The notes below the pieces were generated by a model. The model saw nothing but the letters and a program-made list of their open reading frames with translations. It searched no databases and was not told where the DNA came from. The position numbers and the translations under genes are program-made. Below are positions 19,100 to 29,527 of a stretch of DNA of 64,000 bases, one piece after another. How positions within the stretch are numbered: position 1 is the first letter of the stretch; each line of letters starts with the position of its first letter. The DNA is from Planctomycetota bacterium (GTDB lineage: Bacteria > Planctomycetota > UBA1135 > GCA-002686595): NCBI GenBank assembly GCA_020853575.1, contig JADYYP010000035.1:1-64000 (forward strand), read 5' to 3'.

Positions 19100-22000
19100 A
19101 TGCTCCCCCGCCGTATCGCGCAGCATTTCCCGCGTCCGCTCTCGGTTCTGATCGCCGCGTCGTGCGCGCTCCCAGAGGCACGCGCCGACTTCGACTTCCC
19201 CGATTTCGCCAGCACCGCTGGGCTCGCCATGGTCGGTTCGACGAGCACCTCGGGTGTCGTGTTGCGCTTGGTGCCCGCGACGGGCAACTCGGCGGGAGCC
19301 GCGTGGTACTCGCTCAAGCAGTCGGTCGCCAGCGGCTTCGAGACCACCTTCCAGTTCCAGCTCGAGAGCACCGCCGGCGCCGACGGCTTCGCGTTCTTGT
19401 TGCAGAACACCACCAGCGCGCCGCTCGGCGGCACGGGCTGTGAGCTCGGCTACCACGGCCTCGCCAACAGCCTCGCCGTCGAGTTCGACACGTACGTCAA
19501 CGCGGGCTGCTCTGTCGCCGGCGTCAACGATCCGGCGGGGCTGCATGTCAGCGTGCACAGCAACGGGACGGGCGCGAATTCCGTCGCGGAGTCGTTCGCG
19601 CTCGCGAGCACGCTGGGTGTGCCGGACTTCGCCGACGGCGGCGTGCACACGGCGCGCGTGCGCTATGCATCGGGCGTGTTGTCGGTGTTCGTCGACAATC
19701 TCGCGCTCCCCGTGCTCAGCACACCGCTCGCGCTCGGGTCGCTGCTCAATCTCGACAACGGCCGCGCGTGGGCTGGATTCAGCGCTGCCACGGGAGGCCT
19801 GGCCGAGCGCCACGACGTGCTCTCCTGGTCCTTCGTCGAGTCGCCGCCGACCGGGGGCAACCTCCCGCCGTTCGCACCGACGATCACCGAGCCCAGCGCG
19901 AACGGCCAGGTGGTCAACGCCGCCGACGTGCACATGGAGACCGGTCCCTTCGCCGACCCGGACGCCGGTGACCAGCACTTCTGCACCGACTGGGAGATCT
20001 GGACCGTCACGCCGTTCGAGCGCGTGTGGTTCACGTCCTGCATCACCGGTGTCGAGCGCCTGCACACGCACCTGGGCGATGGCACGTTCGAGAATTCACA
20101 CGCGGGGCTGAGCGAATTGATCGCCAGCACCAACTACACGCTGAGGGTGCGCCATTCCGACGACAGCAACGACCCGCTGACGCGCTGGAGTGCCTGGTCG
20201 CAGCGCACCTTCGCGACCGGCGCGCCGACGCAGACCTTTCCGCTCGAAATCGAGGACATCGCGCACACGCCCCCGCTGCGCTGGACGCTCGCGGACACGT
20301 CGACGCCGCTCGTTTGGCCACAGATGACCACGCCGCCGCGCTTGGTGATCGAGGAAGCGACCGGAGTGCCGTTCTTCGAGATCGTCGGTCACAACGGAGT
20401 GAGCAACACCTTCGTCGACGCGCCGCCGATGGCGCATCACGAGGCGTTGCGCGTGCGCATCGTCAATGGCTCGACGGCCTACAGCTTGGCGGCCAGTGAT
20501 CTCACGTTCGTCGACGACGACTGCGAGACCCACGAGGTGGTGCTCCCGGCGGTCTCGCTCGCGGCGAACGGCGTCGCGACGTATTGGATCACCGCGAGCG
20601 GCGCGAGTTTCGTCGGAAACGCCTCACAGACCACGCCGACGTTCATCACGCTCGCGCGCAGCCCGAGCCCGGCCTGGTCGACTCACCAGGAGGGCTTCCA
20701 GGTCGAGGTCGTCGCCACGGGCTTCCAACTGCCGGTGAACATCGCCTTCGTGCCCAACGCCGGCCCCGGCCCCAGCGAGCCGCTGCTGTACGTCACCGAG
20801 CTCTACGGCAAGATCAAGGTCGTGCAGCGCAACCGCCTGGTCGGCGTGTACGCGGCCAATCTGCTCAATTTCAATCCTACGGGTGCCTTTCCGGGCTCCG
20901 GCGAGCAGGGCCTGACCGGCATCACCGTCGATCCGCAGAGCGGTGACGTGATCGCGGCCTTGCTGTACGCGCCCGTGGTCAACCCCGCCAATCACTTCCC
21001 CAAGCTGGTGCGCTTCTCGAGCACGGACGGCGGCCACACCGCGGCACAACAGACGACGTTGCTCGACATGGTCGGGGAAACGCAGGGCCAGTCGCATCAG
21101 ATCTCGAATCTCACTCTGCTGCCCGACGGCACGCTCCTGTGCCACATGGGCGACGGCTTCGACGCGGCCACGGCGCAGAACCTCAACTCCTACCGCGGCA
21201 AGATCCTGCGGCTGCACCTCGACGGCTCGCCGGTCGCCTCCAATCCGTTCTACAACGCGCTCGACGGCATCACCGCGCGCGACTACGTCTACGCCTACGG
21301 CGTGCGCAATCCCTTCGGCGGCGAGTGGCGCGCCGCGGACAACTCGCAGTACTGCGTCGAGAACGGACCGAGCGTCGATCGCTTCTCGAGGATCGTGAGC
21401 GGGCGCAACTACCTGTGGGACGGCAGCGACGCGAGCATGGCGAACTTCGCGCTCTACAACTGGAACCCGGCGCACGGCCCGGTGAATTTGGCCTTCATCC
21501 AGCCCGAGACGTTCGGCGGCAGCGGCTTCCCCGCGAGCTCGATGGGACACGCTTTCGTCAGCGAGTCGGGACCGACCTACGCGCTCGGACAGAACGCGCA
21601 GGGCAAGCGCATCACCGAGTGGGTGCTCGACGCCAACGGTGCCTTGGTCTCCGGGCCGCGGCGCTTCGTCGAGTACTCGGGCTACCGCCGCGCGACCGCG
21701 TGTGGGCTCGAGGCCGGTCCCGACGGACTGTACTTCACGGACCTGTACGCGGACCTGGGCTCCAATCCTGTCGCCGCGGGCTCGAACCTGCTGCGCGTCT
21801 TCTACTCCGAGCCCAGCGACTGCAACGGCAACGGCAGCGACGACGTGTGCGACGTGTCCAGTGGCGCGAGCGCGGACCAGGACCTCAACGGCGTGCCGGA
21901 CGAATGCGATTGCCGCGGCACGCGCTACTGCGATGCGCGCGTCAACAGCCTGGGCTGCACGCCCCGGATCGACTCCAGCGGCGCCGCGACGCTCGGCCTT

Positions 22001-22336
22001 CCCGACGACTTCGTGGTCCGCGCGACGAGCGTGCTCAGCGGCAAGCAGGGGCTCTTGATGTGGGGCACGGCTCCGGCGTCGATCCCGTTCGGGGGCGGCA
22101 CGCGCTGCGTCGCGACGCCGATCCGGCGCATGCCGGTGCAGAGCTCGGGCGGGACTCCCGGAGGCAACGATTGCTCGGGGAGCTACGCGCAGCCCTTCTC
22201 GGACGCTGACATGGCCGCGAACGGCTTCACGCTGGGCACGCTGGTGTACTTCCAGTTCTGGTCGCGCGACCCCGGCTATGCGCCGCCCAACAACGTCGGT
22301 CTGACCGACGCGCTGCGCGTGATGGTGTGCCCCTAG
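19100..22336 (+). CDS. Secreted lectin / PQQ-type sugar dehydrogenase-like protein with shared C-terminal domain
   Basis: The 1078-residue protein has a signal peptide ending near residue 27 (SVLIAASCALPEARA). Residues about 28-255 resemble an L-type lectin (DGFAFLLQNT, NSLAVEFDTY, FVDNLALPVLSTPLAL). A middle beta region with WSAWS follows. Residues about 532-905 form a soluble glucose/sorbosone-dehydrogenase propeller (VEVVATGFQLPVNIAFVP, GEQGLTGITVDP, YAYGVRNPFGGEW). A calcium-type loop (DCNGNGSDDVCD ... DQDLNGVPDEC) leads to the Cys-containing C-terminal domain also found at 352-1554. It probably binds and oxidises extracellular sugar. There is no SD; TACCTT lies seven bases before the ATG. 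The gene ends 16 bases from the convergent S9 peptidase. Confidence 0.88.
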   Translation: MLPRRIAQHFPRPLSVLIAASCALPEARADFDFPDFASTAGLAMVGSTSTSGVVLRLVPATGNSAGAAWYSLKQSVASGFETTFQFQLESTAGADGFAFLLQNTTSAPLGGTGCELGYHGLANSLAVEFDTYVNAGCSVAGVNDPAGLHVSVHSNGTGANSVAESFALASTLGVPDFADGGVHTARVRYASGVLSVFVDNLALPVLSTPLALGSLLNLDNGRAWAGFSAATGGLAERHDVLSWSFVESPPTGGNLPPFAPTITEPSANGQVVNAADVHMETGPFADPDAGDQHFCTDWEIWTVTPFERVWFTSCITGVERLHTHLGDGTFENSHAGLSELIASTNYTLRVRHSDDSNDPLTRWSAWSQRTFATGAPTQTFPLEIEDIAHTPPLRWTLADTSTPLVWPQMTTPPRLVIEEATGVPFFEIVGHNGVSNTFVDAPPMAHHEALRVRIVNGSTAYSLAASDLTFVDDDCETHEVVLPAVSLAANGVATYWITASGASFVGNASQTTPTFITLARSPSPAWSTHQEGFQVEVVATGFQLPVNIAFVPNAGPGPSEPLLYVTELYGKIKVVQRNRLVGVYAANLLNFNPTGAFPGSGEQGLTGITVDPQSGDVIAALLYAPVVNPANHFPKLVRFSSTDGGHTAAQQTTLLDMVGETQGQSHQISNLTLLPDGTLLCHMGDGFDAATAQNLNSYRGKILRLHLDGSPVASNPFYNALDGITARDYVYAYGVRNPFGGEWRAADNSQYCVENGPSVDRFSRIVSGRNYLWDGSDASMANFALYNWNPAHGPVNLAFIQPETFGGSGFPASSMGHAFVSESGPTYALGQNAQGKRITEWVLDANGALVSGPRRFVEYSGYRRATACGLEAGPDGLYFTDLYADLGSNPVAAGSNLLRVFYSEPSDCNGNGSDDVCDVSSGASADQDLNGVPDECDCRGTRYCDARVNSLGCTPRIDSSGAATLGLPDDFVVRATSVLSGKQGLLMWGTAPASIPFGGGTRCVATPIRRMPVQSSGGTPGGNDCSGSYAQPFSDADMAANGFTLGTLVYFQFWSRDPGYAPPNNVGLTDALRVMVCP

Positions 22337-22352
22337 GCCGCCGCGCGCGCTT

Positions 22353-24404
22353 TCAAGTTCCCGCGCCGAGCTTGGGCTCGTCGTAGGAGATGTCCAGCGG
22401 CGGCGGCGTGCCCTTCGGGCCGGTCAGGTAGTGCTCGATCCACTGCTGCATGCGCAGGTTGTAGTCGAGCCGCGCCGCGGCCTTGCGGTTTCCGTGGCCC
22501 TCGCCGGGGTAGAGCACCAGCCGCACGGGCGCGGCGCTGCGCAACTTGAGGTGACGGTAGAGCTCGCGCGACTGACCGGGATTGACGCGCGGATCGTCCT
22601 TGCCGTGCAGGATCAGGAGCGGCGTCTTGCACTGGCCCGCGTAGTAGATCGGGCTGCGCTCGAGCATCTTCTGCCAGTCCTCCCAGGGGCGGTGGAGCGC
22701 GTGCACGTGGAACTCCTCGTCGGGAATGTCGGTCGTGCCGACCTTCGAGATCTTGTCGCTGATGCCGACGAACATCACGCCCGCGGCGATGCGATCGGAG
22801 TAGCGCGTGCTGAGCCAAGCGGTCGCGTAGCCGCCGTAGCTGCCGCCGGTGACCGCCACGCGCTCCTTGTCGACCAGCCCGATGGCCACCAAGTGATCGA
22901 TGGCGTCGATCAGATCGTCGAACTCCTTGCCGGCCGGGTCACCTTGGCTGAGCTTCGCGAAGGCCATCCCGCGCCCCGTCGAACCGCGGTAGTTGGTGTG
23001 CATCACCGCGAATCCGCGCGCGGCCATCGACTGCGCGGGATCGCCGTAGTTCGTCAGCCAGCCATTGGAGTGGTGCGATTCCGGACCACCGTGGACGTAG
23101 AGCACCAGCGGATAGCGCTCGCCCTTTTTCTCGTCGAGCGGCCGATCGAGCACGCCCTCGAGCTCGAGCCCGTCGCGCGCCTTGAACTTGAGCACCTCTT
23201 GCGGCGCGAGCCGCACGTCCGCCAACCACGGATTGTTGTTGGTCACGCGGCGCGGCGCGCTGTCGCCGTGGGCCATGGTGTAAACCTCGCCCGGATGCGC
23301 CGGTGAGTTCGCCAAGAACGCCGCGCGCAGTCCATCGTCCGACACCGACACGCTGGTCAAGATCGGCCCGCCGGTGGTCGCGAGCACCTTGGGCTTGTCG
23401 CCCAACGTGACCTTCTCGAACGAGGTCCACACGCCGCGCGAGAGCACGCACAACATCGAATTCGGGCCTTGCCACGCGAAGGCCTCGGCGTCGCCGTCGA
23501 TGCCCGGGAGCACTTCGACCGGCGCTCCGCCGCTCGCGGGCGCGACCATCAGTCGAGCGTCGGCGGGATCATTGATGTCGCCACCGGCGATCATCGCGAT
23601 GTGCTTGCCGTCCGGGCTCCAGGCGATCTCACCGAGCTTGCCGGCGTTGTCGATCGACGCCAGAACGCGGCCGTCGTGCGAGTCGACGATCCGCACGCGG
23701 GTGCGCATGTACTGATCGTCGGTGAGCGGAGTCGGCGCGACGGTGATCGCCAGCGTGTCGTCGACGGGGCTCCAGTGCGCCTGATACACGTGGCCCTCGA
23801 TGGCCAGCATCTTGGGCTTGGCCTCGTCGCCGAGTTGGCCAACCCACAGGCGCGCGAAGCGTTGATCCTCCTCGTAGATCTCCTGGGCGAAGCCCTTCTC
23901 GCGCGCCTTCTTGCGCTCGGCATTCTCGGGCTCGGTCGCGACCACGGCCACGCGCGCCCCGTTGCGGTGCAGATCGAAGCCGGAGATCGACTCGTCGGCT
24001 GATTCGACGCGGCGCGCCTCGCCGCCGTCGATCGGAATCACGTACAGCGCGGTGTTCTTGTCGTCGCCACGCTTCTGGAGGAAGGCGATGCCCTTGCCGT
24101 CGGGAGTCCAGCGCGCGGCGGAGACGTTGACCTTGCCGGTCACGAACGCGCGCGACTCACCGGTCGAGATCTCGACCACGTGCAGTTCCGTCCAGGCTCC
24201 GCCGTCGTCGTCTACGAGCGGCTTGCGCGGCACCGCCACGGTGTAGGCAATCTTGGTCCCGTCCGGCGAGATCTCCGCCGACGCCGCGGTGCGCAGCGCG
24301 GCCACCTGGTGCGGCGTGAGCCCTTCCTTGGGTGCTGCGAGCACCGAGGCGGACCAAGCAACCGAGAACGACAGCGCCAGCGAAACGCGTCGGAGCGTCG
24401 ACAT
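22353..24404 (-). CDS. Secreted S9-family prolyl oligopeptidase-like serine peptidase
   Basis: The 683-residue enzyme starts MSTLRRVSLALSFSVAWSAS with a signal peptide ending SVLAA. The N-terminal half is a WD-like propeller (AEISPDGTKIAYTV, ARWTPDGKGIAFLQ). The C-terminal alpha/beta hydrolase has the nucleophile Ser522 in GGSYGGYATAW, an Asp in HGKDDPRVNPGQS and a His in YPGEGHGNRKAA. Members of S9 cleave short peptides, often after proline, here probably in the periplasm. AGGAGA lies about nine bases before the chosen ATG; another in-frame ATG is six codons upstream. It is convergent with the lectin/PQQ-type gene. Confidence 0.93.
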   Translation of the reverse strand: MSTLRRVSLALSFSVAWSASVLAAPKEGLTPHQVAALRTAASAEISPDGTKIAYTVAVPRKPLVDDDGGAWTELHVVEISTGESRAFVTGKVNVSAARWTPDGKGIAFLQKRGDDKNTALYVIPIDGGEARRVESADESISGFDLHRNGARVAVVATEPENAERKKAREKGFAQEIYEEDQRFARLWVGQLGDEAKPKMLAIEGHVYQAHWSPVDDTLAITVAPTPLTDDQYMRTRVRIVDSHDGRVLASIDNAGKLGEIAWSPDGKHIAMIAGGDINDPADARLMVAPASGGAPVEVLPGIDGDAEAFAWQGPNSMLCVLSRGVWTSFEKVTLGDKPKVLATTGGPILTSVSVSDDGLRAAFLANSPAHPGEVYTMAHGDSAPRRVTNNNPWLADVRLAPQEVLKFKARDGLELEGVLDRPLDEKKGERYPLVLYVHGGPESHHSNGWLTNYGDPAQSMAARGFAVMHTNYRGSTGRGMAFAKLSQGDPAGKEFDDLIDAIDHLVAIGLVDKERVAVTGGSYGGYATAWLSTRYSDRIAAGVMFVGISDKISKVGTTDIPDEEFHVHALHRPWEDWQKMLERSPIYYAGQCKTPLLILHGKDDPRVNPGQSRELYRHLKLRSAAPVRLVLYPGEGHGNRKAAARLDYNLRMQQWIEHYLTGPKGTPPPLDISYDEPKLGAGT

Positions 24405-24591
24405 CGAACTGTTCTCCTGCATGGGGACGGCAGTGCGCGGCGCTCGCCATCGGCACCGCGCGGGGTCGGCAGGATAGCGGGCCGGCCCGCCGCTGGGCAG
24501 TTGCTCGTCCCGGCCTCGAGTTCGAGTTGAGCGCCCTGCGCGGTCGCGCTGGTGTAATGCACGGCGTCCCCCGGGCCGGGCGCGCGCCGAC

Positions 24592-27500
24592 TCAGAGCGT
24601 CTTGCTCGCCATCTCGCGGCGCAACTGCAGCACCAGCGCGTCGGGATCGACCAGGATGCGCTGAGGCTCGAAGGCGAGCTCGAACTGCACGTGCGCGGTC
24701 TCACCCGGCCCAACGGTCACGCTGGAGCGCGCATCGCGGTATCCACGCGCGGGCTCGGCGGCTTGAACCGAGTTCGCGCTCGGCAACGGGTCGGCGGAGC
24801 CGTCGTCGTCCTCGGGGAAGCGCTCACCGCGCGCAACGCACACCACGACCGGCATGCGCCCCGTGCCCACGTTCGCGACGTCGGCCTCGACGAACCAATG
24901 CTCGCCGCGCTGCTCGCTGACCACGTTGGACAGCTGGTACTCGGGCACCACGACCTCGGAGAACCACTGCTGCACGAAGCTGTCGAAGGCCTGCGCGTCG
25001 GGCGCGAACGGACGCATCGAGGCCACGAAATCCTGCAACACCGGGTGGTCCTTTTGACCATGGTACTGGCGGATGAAGCCCTGCAATCCCGCGAGCGCCG
25101 CGTCGCGCCCCATGTGGTTGAGGAGCATCCACATCACCCAACCACCCTTGTCGTAGGTCACGGTCGTATCCCCCTCGCGCGAGCCGTCGACTTTGACCAA
25201 CGGTTTCTCGGAGTCGACCTGGCGCGCGCGAGCGTAGCTGGTCTCGATGCGCTTCAAGAACTCGATGCGCTCGCGCAAGCCACGCAGCTCGTCGATCAGC
25301 AGCGCGGTCGAAAAGTGCGCCATGCCTTCGGAGAGCACGTTGCCTCCGGGACCCTCGCCTGGGTTGAGCAGGTTGCCCCACCACTGGTGCGCGGCCTCGT
25401 GCGCCGTGACCATGAACGCGATCCGCGAGCGCGGATCCGACTTCGCCAAGAAGCCGATGTTCTCGCTGAACGAGATGTTCGTCGGGAAGCCCTGGGCATA
25501 GCTCGCGTGGCCCGCGAACTCGGAGACCTTGAGCTCACGCCACGGGTAGGGATGGAACCAGTGCGAGAAGTGCTCGCGCGCTCCGTCGAGCGCCTCGAGC
25601 ATCTCGGCCGTGTTCCAGGCGTGGCCCGGGTGGAAGTACAGCGCCGTTCCCCGACCGCGCAGGACCTCCCACTTGCCGCACACGACGTTGAAGAACTCGA
25701 CCGGATAGTCGCTGACCCATACGCAGGTGCGCACGCCGTCCTCGACCGACTCGCTCTCCAGCACGCCCACCGAGTTGGCTTGGTACTGTTGCGGAACGTG
25801 CAGCGTGATGCGCGTGGTCGCGGCGGAGTTGTTGCCCAGCCCGGAGCGCGTTTCGCCGACATAGAAGTCGTCGGCGTACTCCTTGGCATCGGCGCGGTTG
25901 TCGTCGTCGATACCGACGCCGTCGACGAACCCGATGCTCGGAACGAAAGCGGGACCGAAGGCCGTCAGCACCGCGCCGCTCGGGAGGATGAACTCGCTCG
26001 CGCCCTCACCGTTCTTCGACACGCCGTTGGGGAAGCGACCCGCGTGCTGGAATCCCACTTGGATGCGTTGGCCCGGCTGCAGGGCTGACTCGAGCTCGAA
26101 CACGTGCAACCCGCAGCGGTTCTCGGGCTCGAACGGTCGCCCCGCGAGCGTCCATGCGAGCTGCTCGTAGTGCGGGCCAGGCGTCAATGCGAAGCGGCGC
26201 AACGCCTCAGGGTGGTCGTTGAGCAGCGTGTAGGTCCCTGTGCAGCGATAGCGCGACTCCTCCGGTTGGAGCTCGAGATCGACGACCACCTCGACCAGAG
26301 TGGGGTTCTTCGCGTCGCGCCAAGTCGCGCTGTTCTTGCGCCAATAGTCCTTGCCACGCTTCTCCTCGACTTCACCGGCGCGTCCCTGGTCGATCATGTG
26401 ATCGAGCCACAGGTACGCGCCCAGCGCGGGCGCGAACGCCGGCGCCAACGCCAGCGCACCGCGCGCGACGCCCGCTGGCTGCAGACGCCGCACGACTCGC
26501 GCCGCGTCGAGAGTGCGCCGCGGGAAGAACCTGACGGCGAGGAACGTGAGCGCGACACCCAGCGAAAGGTACAGGACGCGGTTGGCGAGCAGCGCGCGAG
26601 AGTCGAGCTCGAGCAAGCCCAGGTCGCTCCAGCGCACGGCGTTCCACAGGCTCCAATTGCCGGCCCAGTTCATCTCGCCCTTCATCTGGCGATAGCCCGT
26701 GAACGCCAGAGCTCCGAGCGCGAGCGCGTAGCTCGCGTAGCGATTGCGCGAGAGCGAGTGCAGCGCGCACACGAACGCGCTCCAGGCGAAGAACGTCGGT
26801 ACGAGCAGCGCACCCCACACGATCAGGAACGGCTCGAATTCGAGCCCCACGGTTCCCTGCGCGAGCAAGGCGCTGGCGCACGCGACCCAGGCGGCCACGA
26901 CGATCGCGATGCCGACCAGGCTGTTGGCGAGCGCCTTGCCGAAGAGCAGCGACGCCGTGGCCGTGGGAGTCGAGTAGTAGATCGGCGCCAGACCGCGCGC
27001 GCGCTCGCGCTCGAGCGATTCGACGGTGTAGAACAGCAACAGCAAGCACACCAGCAGCGTCAACGAGTTGAACGAGCTCGCGGCGAGCGAGCCCGAGGTC
27101 GCGAGCAAGGGTGTGTCGAATGGTCCGACGCGGAACATGGCGTTGGAGTACACCTGCACCAGGATCAGCGGCACGAAGAGGTACAGCCCGGGCTGACTGC
27201 GCAGCTCGCGCAACTCGACGCGCGCCACTTCGAGCATGCCCCGCCAAAGGCCCGGACGACGCGCGCTCATTCCGAGACTCGCCAGGCTCGCTCCCTGCGG
27301 CAACGCAGCGCTCGCCGCACTGGCTGGCGCCGCCCCACTCGACGCAGCCACACCGCGCGCGCCACGCAGGGTCGTGCGCAGGTTGCGCTCGGCCCACAGC
27401 ACCGCGCCGAGTCCAACCGCGATCAGCGCGAAACGACTGACCGCGAAGGGCAAGTCGACGCCGATCGCCTGGTGGTTGTAGAACTCGACGCCGCGGTCGA

Positions 27501-28221
27501 CGTCCAGCCAGGAGTGGCGCAACCAGCGCAGTCCGGAGGGATCGACCCACTGCAGCACCCGGTCCAGCCACAGCGCGTCGGACAGGAGCCACGCCGGATT
27601 CCACGACCACAGGAAGAACATGCAGAACATGAGCAGCGCCGCGGGGAACGCGAACACGGGGATCGCGCGACGTGACGCGAGCCCGATCGCGAAGCTCACG
27701 CCGCCGATCAGCACCAGAGTCGGAACGCCGAACACGAGCGCCGGAACCACGTAGTTGGCGACCTCGAACGGACCGACGTGCTCGGCGAGCTCCGCACTGC
27801 TCAACAGGTGGTTCGCCACGGCGTGCATCACCAATTGCGCCGCCAGCACCAGACAAAACGTCGCCAAGTGCGCCAACCACTTGCCCCAGACGTATTCGCG
27901 AACCGTGAGCGGTGTCGAGTGCAGCAACTCTGTGATCTTCGACTCGTCGTCGTGAATCACGACCATGCCAGTGGCGATCGCGACGAAGAAACCGTGCAGC
28001 AGGAACACCAGCACGCAGATCCACTGCGCCATGGCGAACATCGAGGTGATCCAGGCCTTCTTGCCGCCGGTGTCGGAGTCACCGGTGCTGATCGTGGCCG
28101 CGCCTGTCACCAGCCCGTAGGCGAACAGCGCCAGCACCACCAGAAGCACCCAGACCAGTGGACGCCGCAGGTTGTGCGCCAGGGTCGCGCGGAAAACCGC
28201 CGCAAGACGCCGGAGATTCAT
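24592..28221 (-). CDS. ABC-2 permease fused to an M1-family aminopeptidase domain
   Basis: The 1209-residue protein starts MNLRRLAAVFRATLAHNLRR and carries two sets of ABC-2-type membrane segments (for example VWVLLVVLALFAYGLVTG, then a second set after LYLFVPLILVQVYSN). The C-terminal half is an M1 metallopeptidase: HEAAH at 941-945 binds zinc, with the third ligand Glu965 in NVLSEGMAHF. The 20-residue spacing is that of the ABC-fused M1 subfamily. The ATG overlaps the stop of the upstream ATPase gene as ATGA, so permease and ATPase are coupled. Known architecture, but substrate and the role of peptidase-coupled transport are unknown. Confidence 0.92.
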   Translation of the reverse strand: MNLRRLAAVFRATLAHNLRRPLVWVLLVVLALFAYGLVTGAATISTGDSDTGGKKAWITSMFAMAQWICVLVFLLHGFFVAIATGMVVIHDDESKITELLHSTPLTVREYVWGKWLAHLATFCLVLAAQLVMHAVANHLLSSAELAEHVGPFEVANYVVPALVFGVPTLVLIGGVSFAIGLASRRAIPVFAFPAALLMFCMFFLWSWNPAWLLSDALWLDRVLQWVDPSGLRWLRHSWLDVDRGVEFYNHQAIGVDLPFAVSRFALIAVGLGAVLWAERNLRTTLRGARGVAASSGAAPASAASAALPQGASLASLGMSARRPGLWRGMLEVARVELRELRSQPGLYLFVPLILVQVYSNAMFRVGPFDTPLLATSGSLAASSFNSLTLLVCLLLLFYTVESLERERARGLAPIYYSTPTATASLLFGKALANSLVGIAIVVAAWVACASALLAQGTVGLEFEPFLIVWGALLVPTFFAWSAFVCALHSLSRNRYASYALALGALAFTGYRQMKGEMNWAGNWSLWNAVRWSDLGLLELDSRALLANRVLYLSLGVALTFLAVRFFPRRTLDAARVVRRLQPAGVARGALALAPAFAPALGAYLWLDHMIDQGRAGEVEEKRGKDYWRKNSATWRDAKNPTLVEVVVDLELQPEESRYRCTGTYTLLNDHPEALRRFALTPGPHYEQLAWTLAGRPFEPENRCGLHVFELESALQPGQRIQVGFQHAGRFPNGVSKNGEGASEFILPSGAVLTAFGPAFVPSIGFVDGVGIDDDNRADAKEYADDFYVGETRSGLGNNSAATTRITLHVPQQYQANSVGVLESESVEDGVRTCVWVSDYPVEFFNVVCGKWEVLRGRGTALYFHPGHAWNTAEMLEALDGAREHFSHWFHPYPWRELKVSEFAGHASYAQGFPTNISFSENIGFLAKSDPRSRIAFMVTAHEAAHQWWGNLLNPGEGPGGNVLSEGMAHFSTALLIDELRGLRERIEFLKRIETSYARARQVDSEKPLVKVDGSREGDTTVTYDKGGWVMWMLLNHMGRDAALAGLQGFIRQYHGQKDHPVLQDFVASMRPFAPDAQAFDSFVQQWFSEVVVPEYQLSNVVSEQRGEHWFVEADVANVGTGRMPVVVCVARGERFPEDDDGSADPLPSANSVQAAEPARGYRDARSSVTVGPGETAHVQFELAFEPQRILVDPDALVLQLRREMASKTL

Positions 28222-29141
28222 CGCGCGCCGCTCCCGACGAGCGCCGCATCGGTGGCGGCCTCGGGGACCTGCAACGCGCCTCGCACGAGTGCCAGATAGA
28301 AATCCTCGAGGGTCGCGCGGGCGAGCGCGAATCCGGGCGGCGGTTGCCCCTTGGGATCGAAGACCCGTGCGCGGGTGCGACCTTCGACGAGCATCGACTG
28401 CGTCACGCATTGCGTGCGAGAAAGCGCCTCGAGCTCGCCGCGCTCCACGAAGCCCTCGAACATCGCGCCTTCGATCCGGCCGCGCGCTTCCGTCGGCGTG
28501 GTGACGCGCAGCACGCGCCCCCCCTTGATGACCGCGAATCGCGGGCACAGCACGGCGACGTCCTCGACGATGTGGGTCGAGAGCACGACGATGCGCTCCT
28601 GCGCCAGCTCCGCGAGGACGTGATAGAAGCGCACGCGCTCCTCGGGGTCGAGCCCGGCCGTGGGCTCGTCGACGATCACCAGCCGCGGATCTCCAGCGAT
28701 CGCCTGCGCGATGCCCAGACGCTGCCGCATGCCGCCCGAGTAGCCCTTGACCTTGCGCTCCGCGGCCGAGCCGAGGTTGACGCGCTCGAGGAGTTCGCGA
28801 GCCAACGCGCGTCTCCCACGCGGTCCGTCGACGCCCTTCAACGCGAGCAAGTGCTCGAGCATGGCCAAGCCGCTGAGGTGGGCGTAGAACCCGAAGTCCT
28901 GGGGCAAGTAGCCCAAACGCTCGCGCACCAGCTCGGGACGCTCGGTGACATCGACGCCGTCGAGCTCCACGCGACCCGAAGTGGGCTCGAGCAGCCCGGC
29001 GAGAATGCGCATCAGGGTCGACTTGCCCGCGCCGTTGGGACCGAGCAACCCGAACATCCCCGGCGGGATCGAGAGCGTGACGCCTTGGAGTGCCGTGACG
29101 GAACCGGGGTAGACCTTGACCAGGTCGTGCAGCGAGAGCAT
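28218..29141 (-). CDS. ABC transporter ATP-binding protein
   Basis: The 307-residue ATPase drives the fused permease/M1 protein that follows. It shows Walker A LLGPNGAGKSTLMR, the Q-loop YLPQDFGFY, the signature YSGGMRQRLGIAQAI, Walker B LVIVDEPTAGLDPEE and the H-loop VLSTHIVED. The last 90 residues match the C-terminal extension of ABC-2 ATPases of the NatA/DrrA type. AGGAG lies about ten bases before the ATG. The stop TGA overlaps the permease start, which argues for fixed stoichiometry. Confidence 0.95.
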   Translation of the reverse strand: MLSLHDLVKVYPGSVTALQGVTLSIPPGMFGLLGPNGAGKSTLMRILAGLLEPTSGRVELDGVDVTERPELVRERLGYLPQDFGFYAHLSGLAMLEHLLALKGVDGPRGRRALARELLERVNLGSAAERKVKGYSGGMRQRLGIAQAIAGDPRLVIVDEPTAGLDPEERVRFYHVLAELAQERIVVLSTHIVEDVAVLCPRFAVIKGGRVLRVTTPTEARGRIEGAMFEGFVERGELEALSRTQCVTQSMLVEGRTRARVFDPKGQPPPGFALARATLEDFYLALVRGALQVPEAATDAALVGSGAR

Positions 29142-29527
29142 GCGGGGGAGACTCCTGAGCGCGGCGAGCAGGAAACGGCGGACGCGAGGGCGCGCGGCTC
29201 AACAAGTTCCGCACCACAGGCTGGAGTCCGGCGCGGCCCCGACGTCGGGTGCCTCGCGCGTGCGGATCTGGCGCAACGTGCAGCTGCGAGCGGCCTCGGG
29301 TCGCGGCGTCGCGCTGGCGACCGTGCACGCCTGGTGTCATCGCCTGGGACCGCGAGCCCAAGACGCTCCATGTGACTCGACTTCCGTCGACTTGCCACAG
29401 TCGGTGCGTTCGAGCACGCTCCGGAACGCGACGGCGCGGCGGGAATCGTCGGGTGGAATCAGGAGTCGCGCGTTTTCGAGGGACGCCACACTTCAGCTCG
29501 CGGTCGAGATTGGCGACGATTCGAGCC
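29142..29527. other. Divergent intergenic region before the ABC operon and PAP2 gene
   Basis: These 386 bases hold the promoters of the ABC ATPase (minus) and the PAP2 lipoprotein (plus). I find no convincing -35/-10 pair and no terminator. The DNA is slightly less GC-rich near 29380-29470. Nothing else is visible. Confidence 0.35.
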
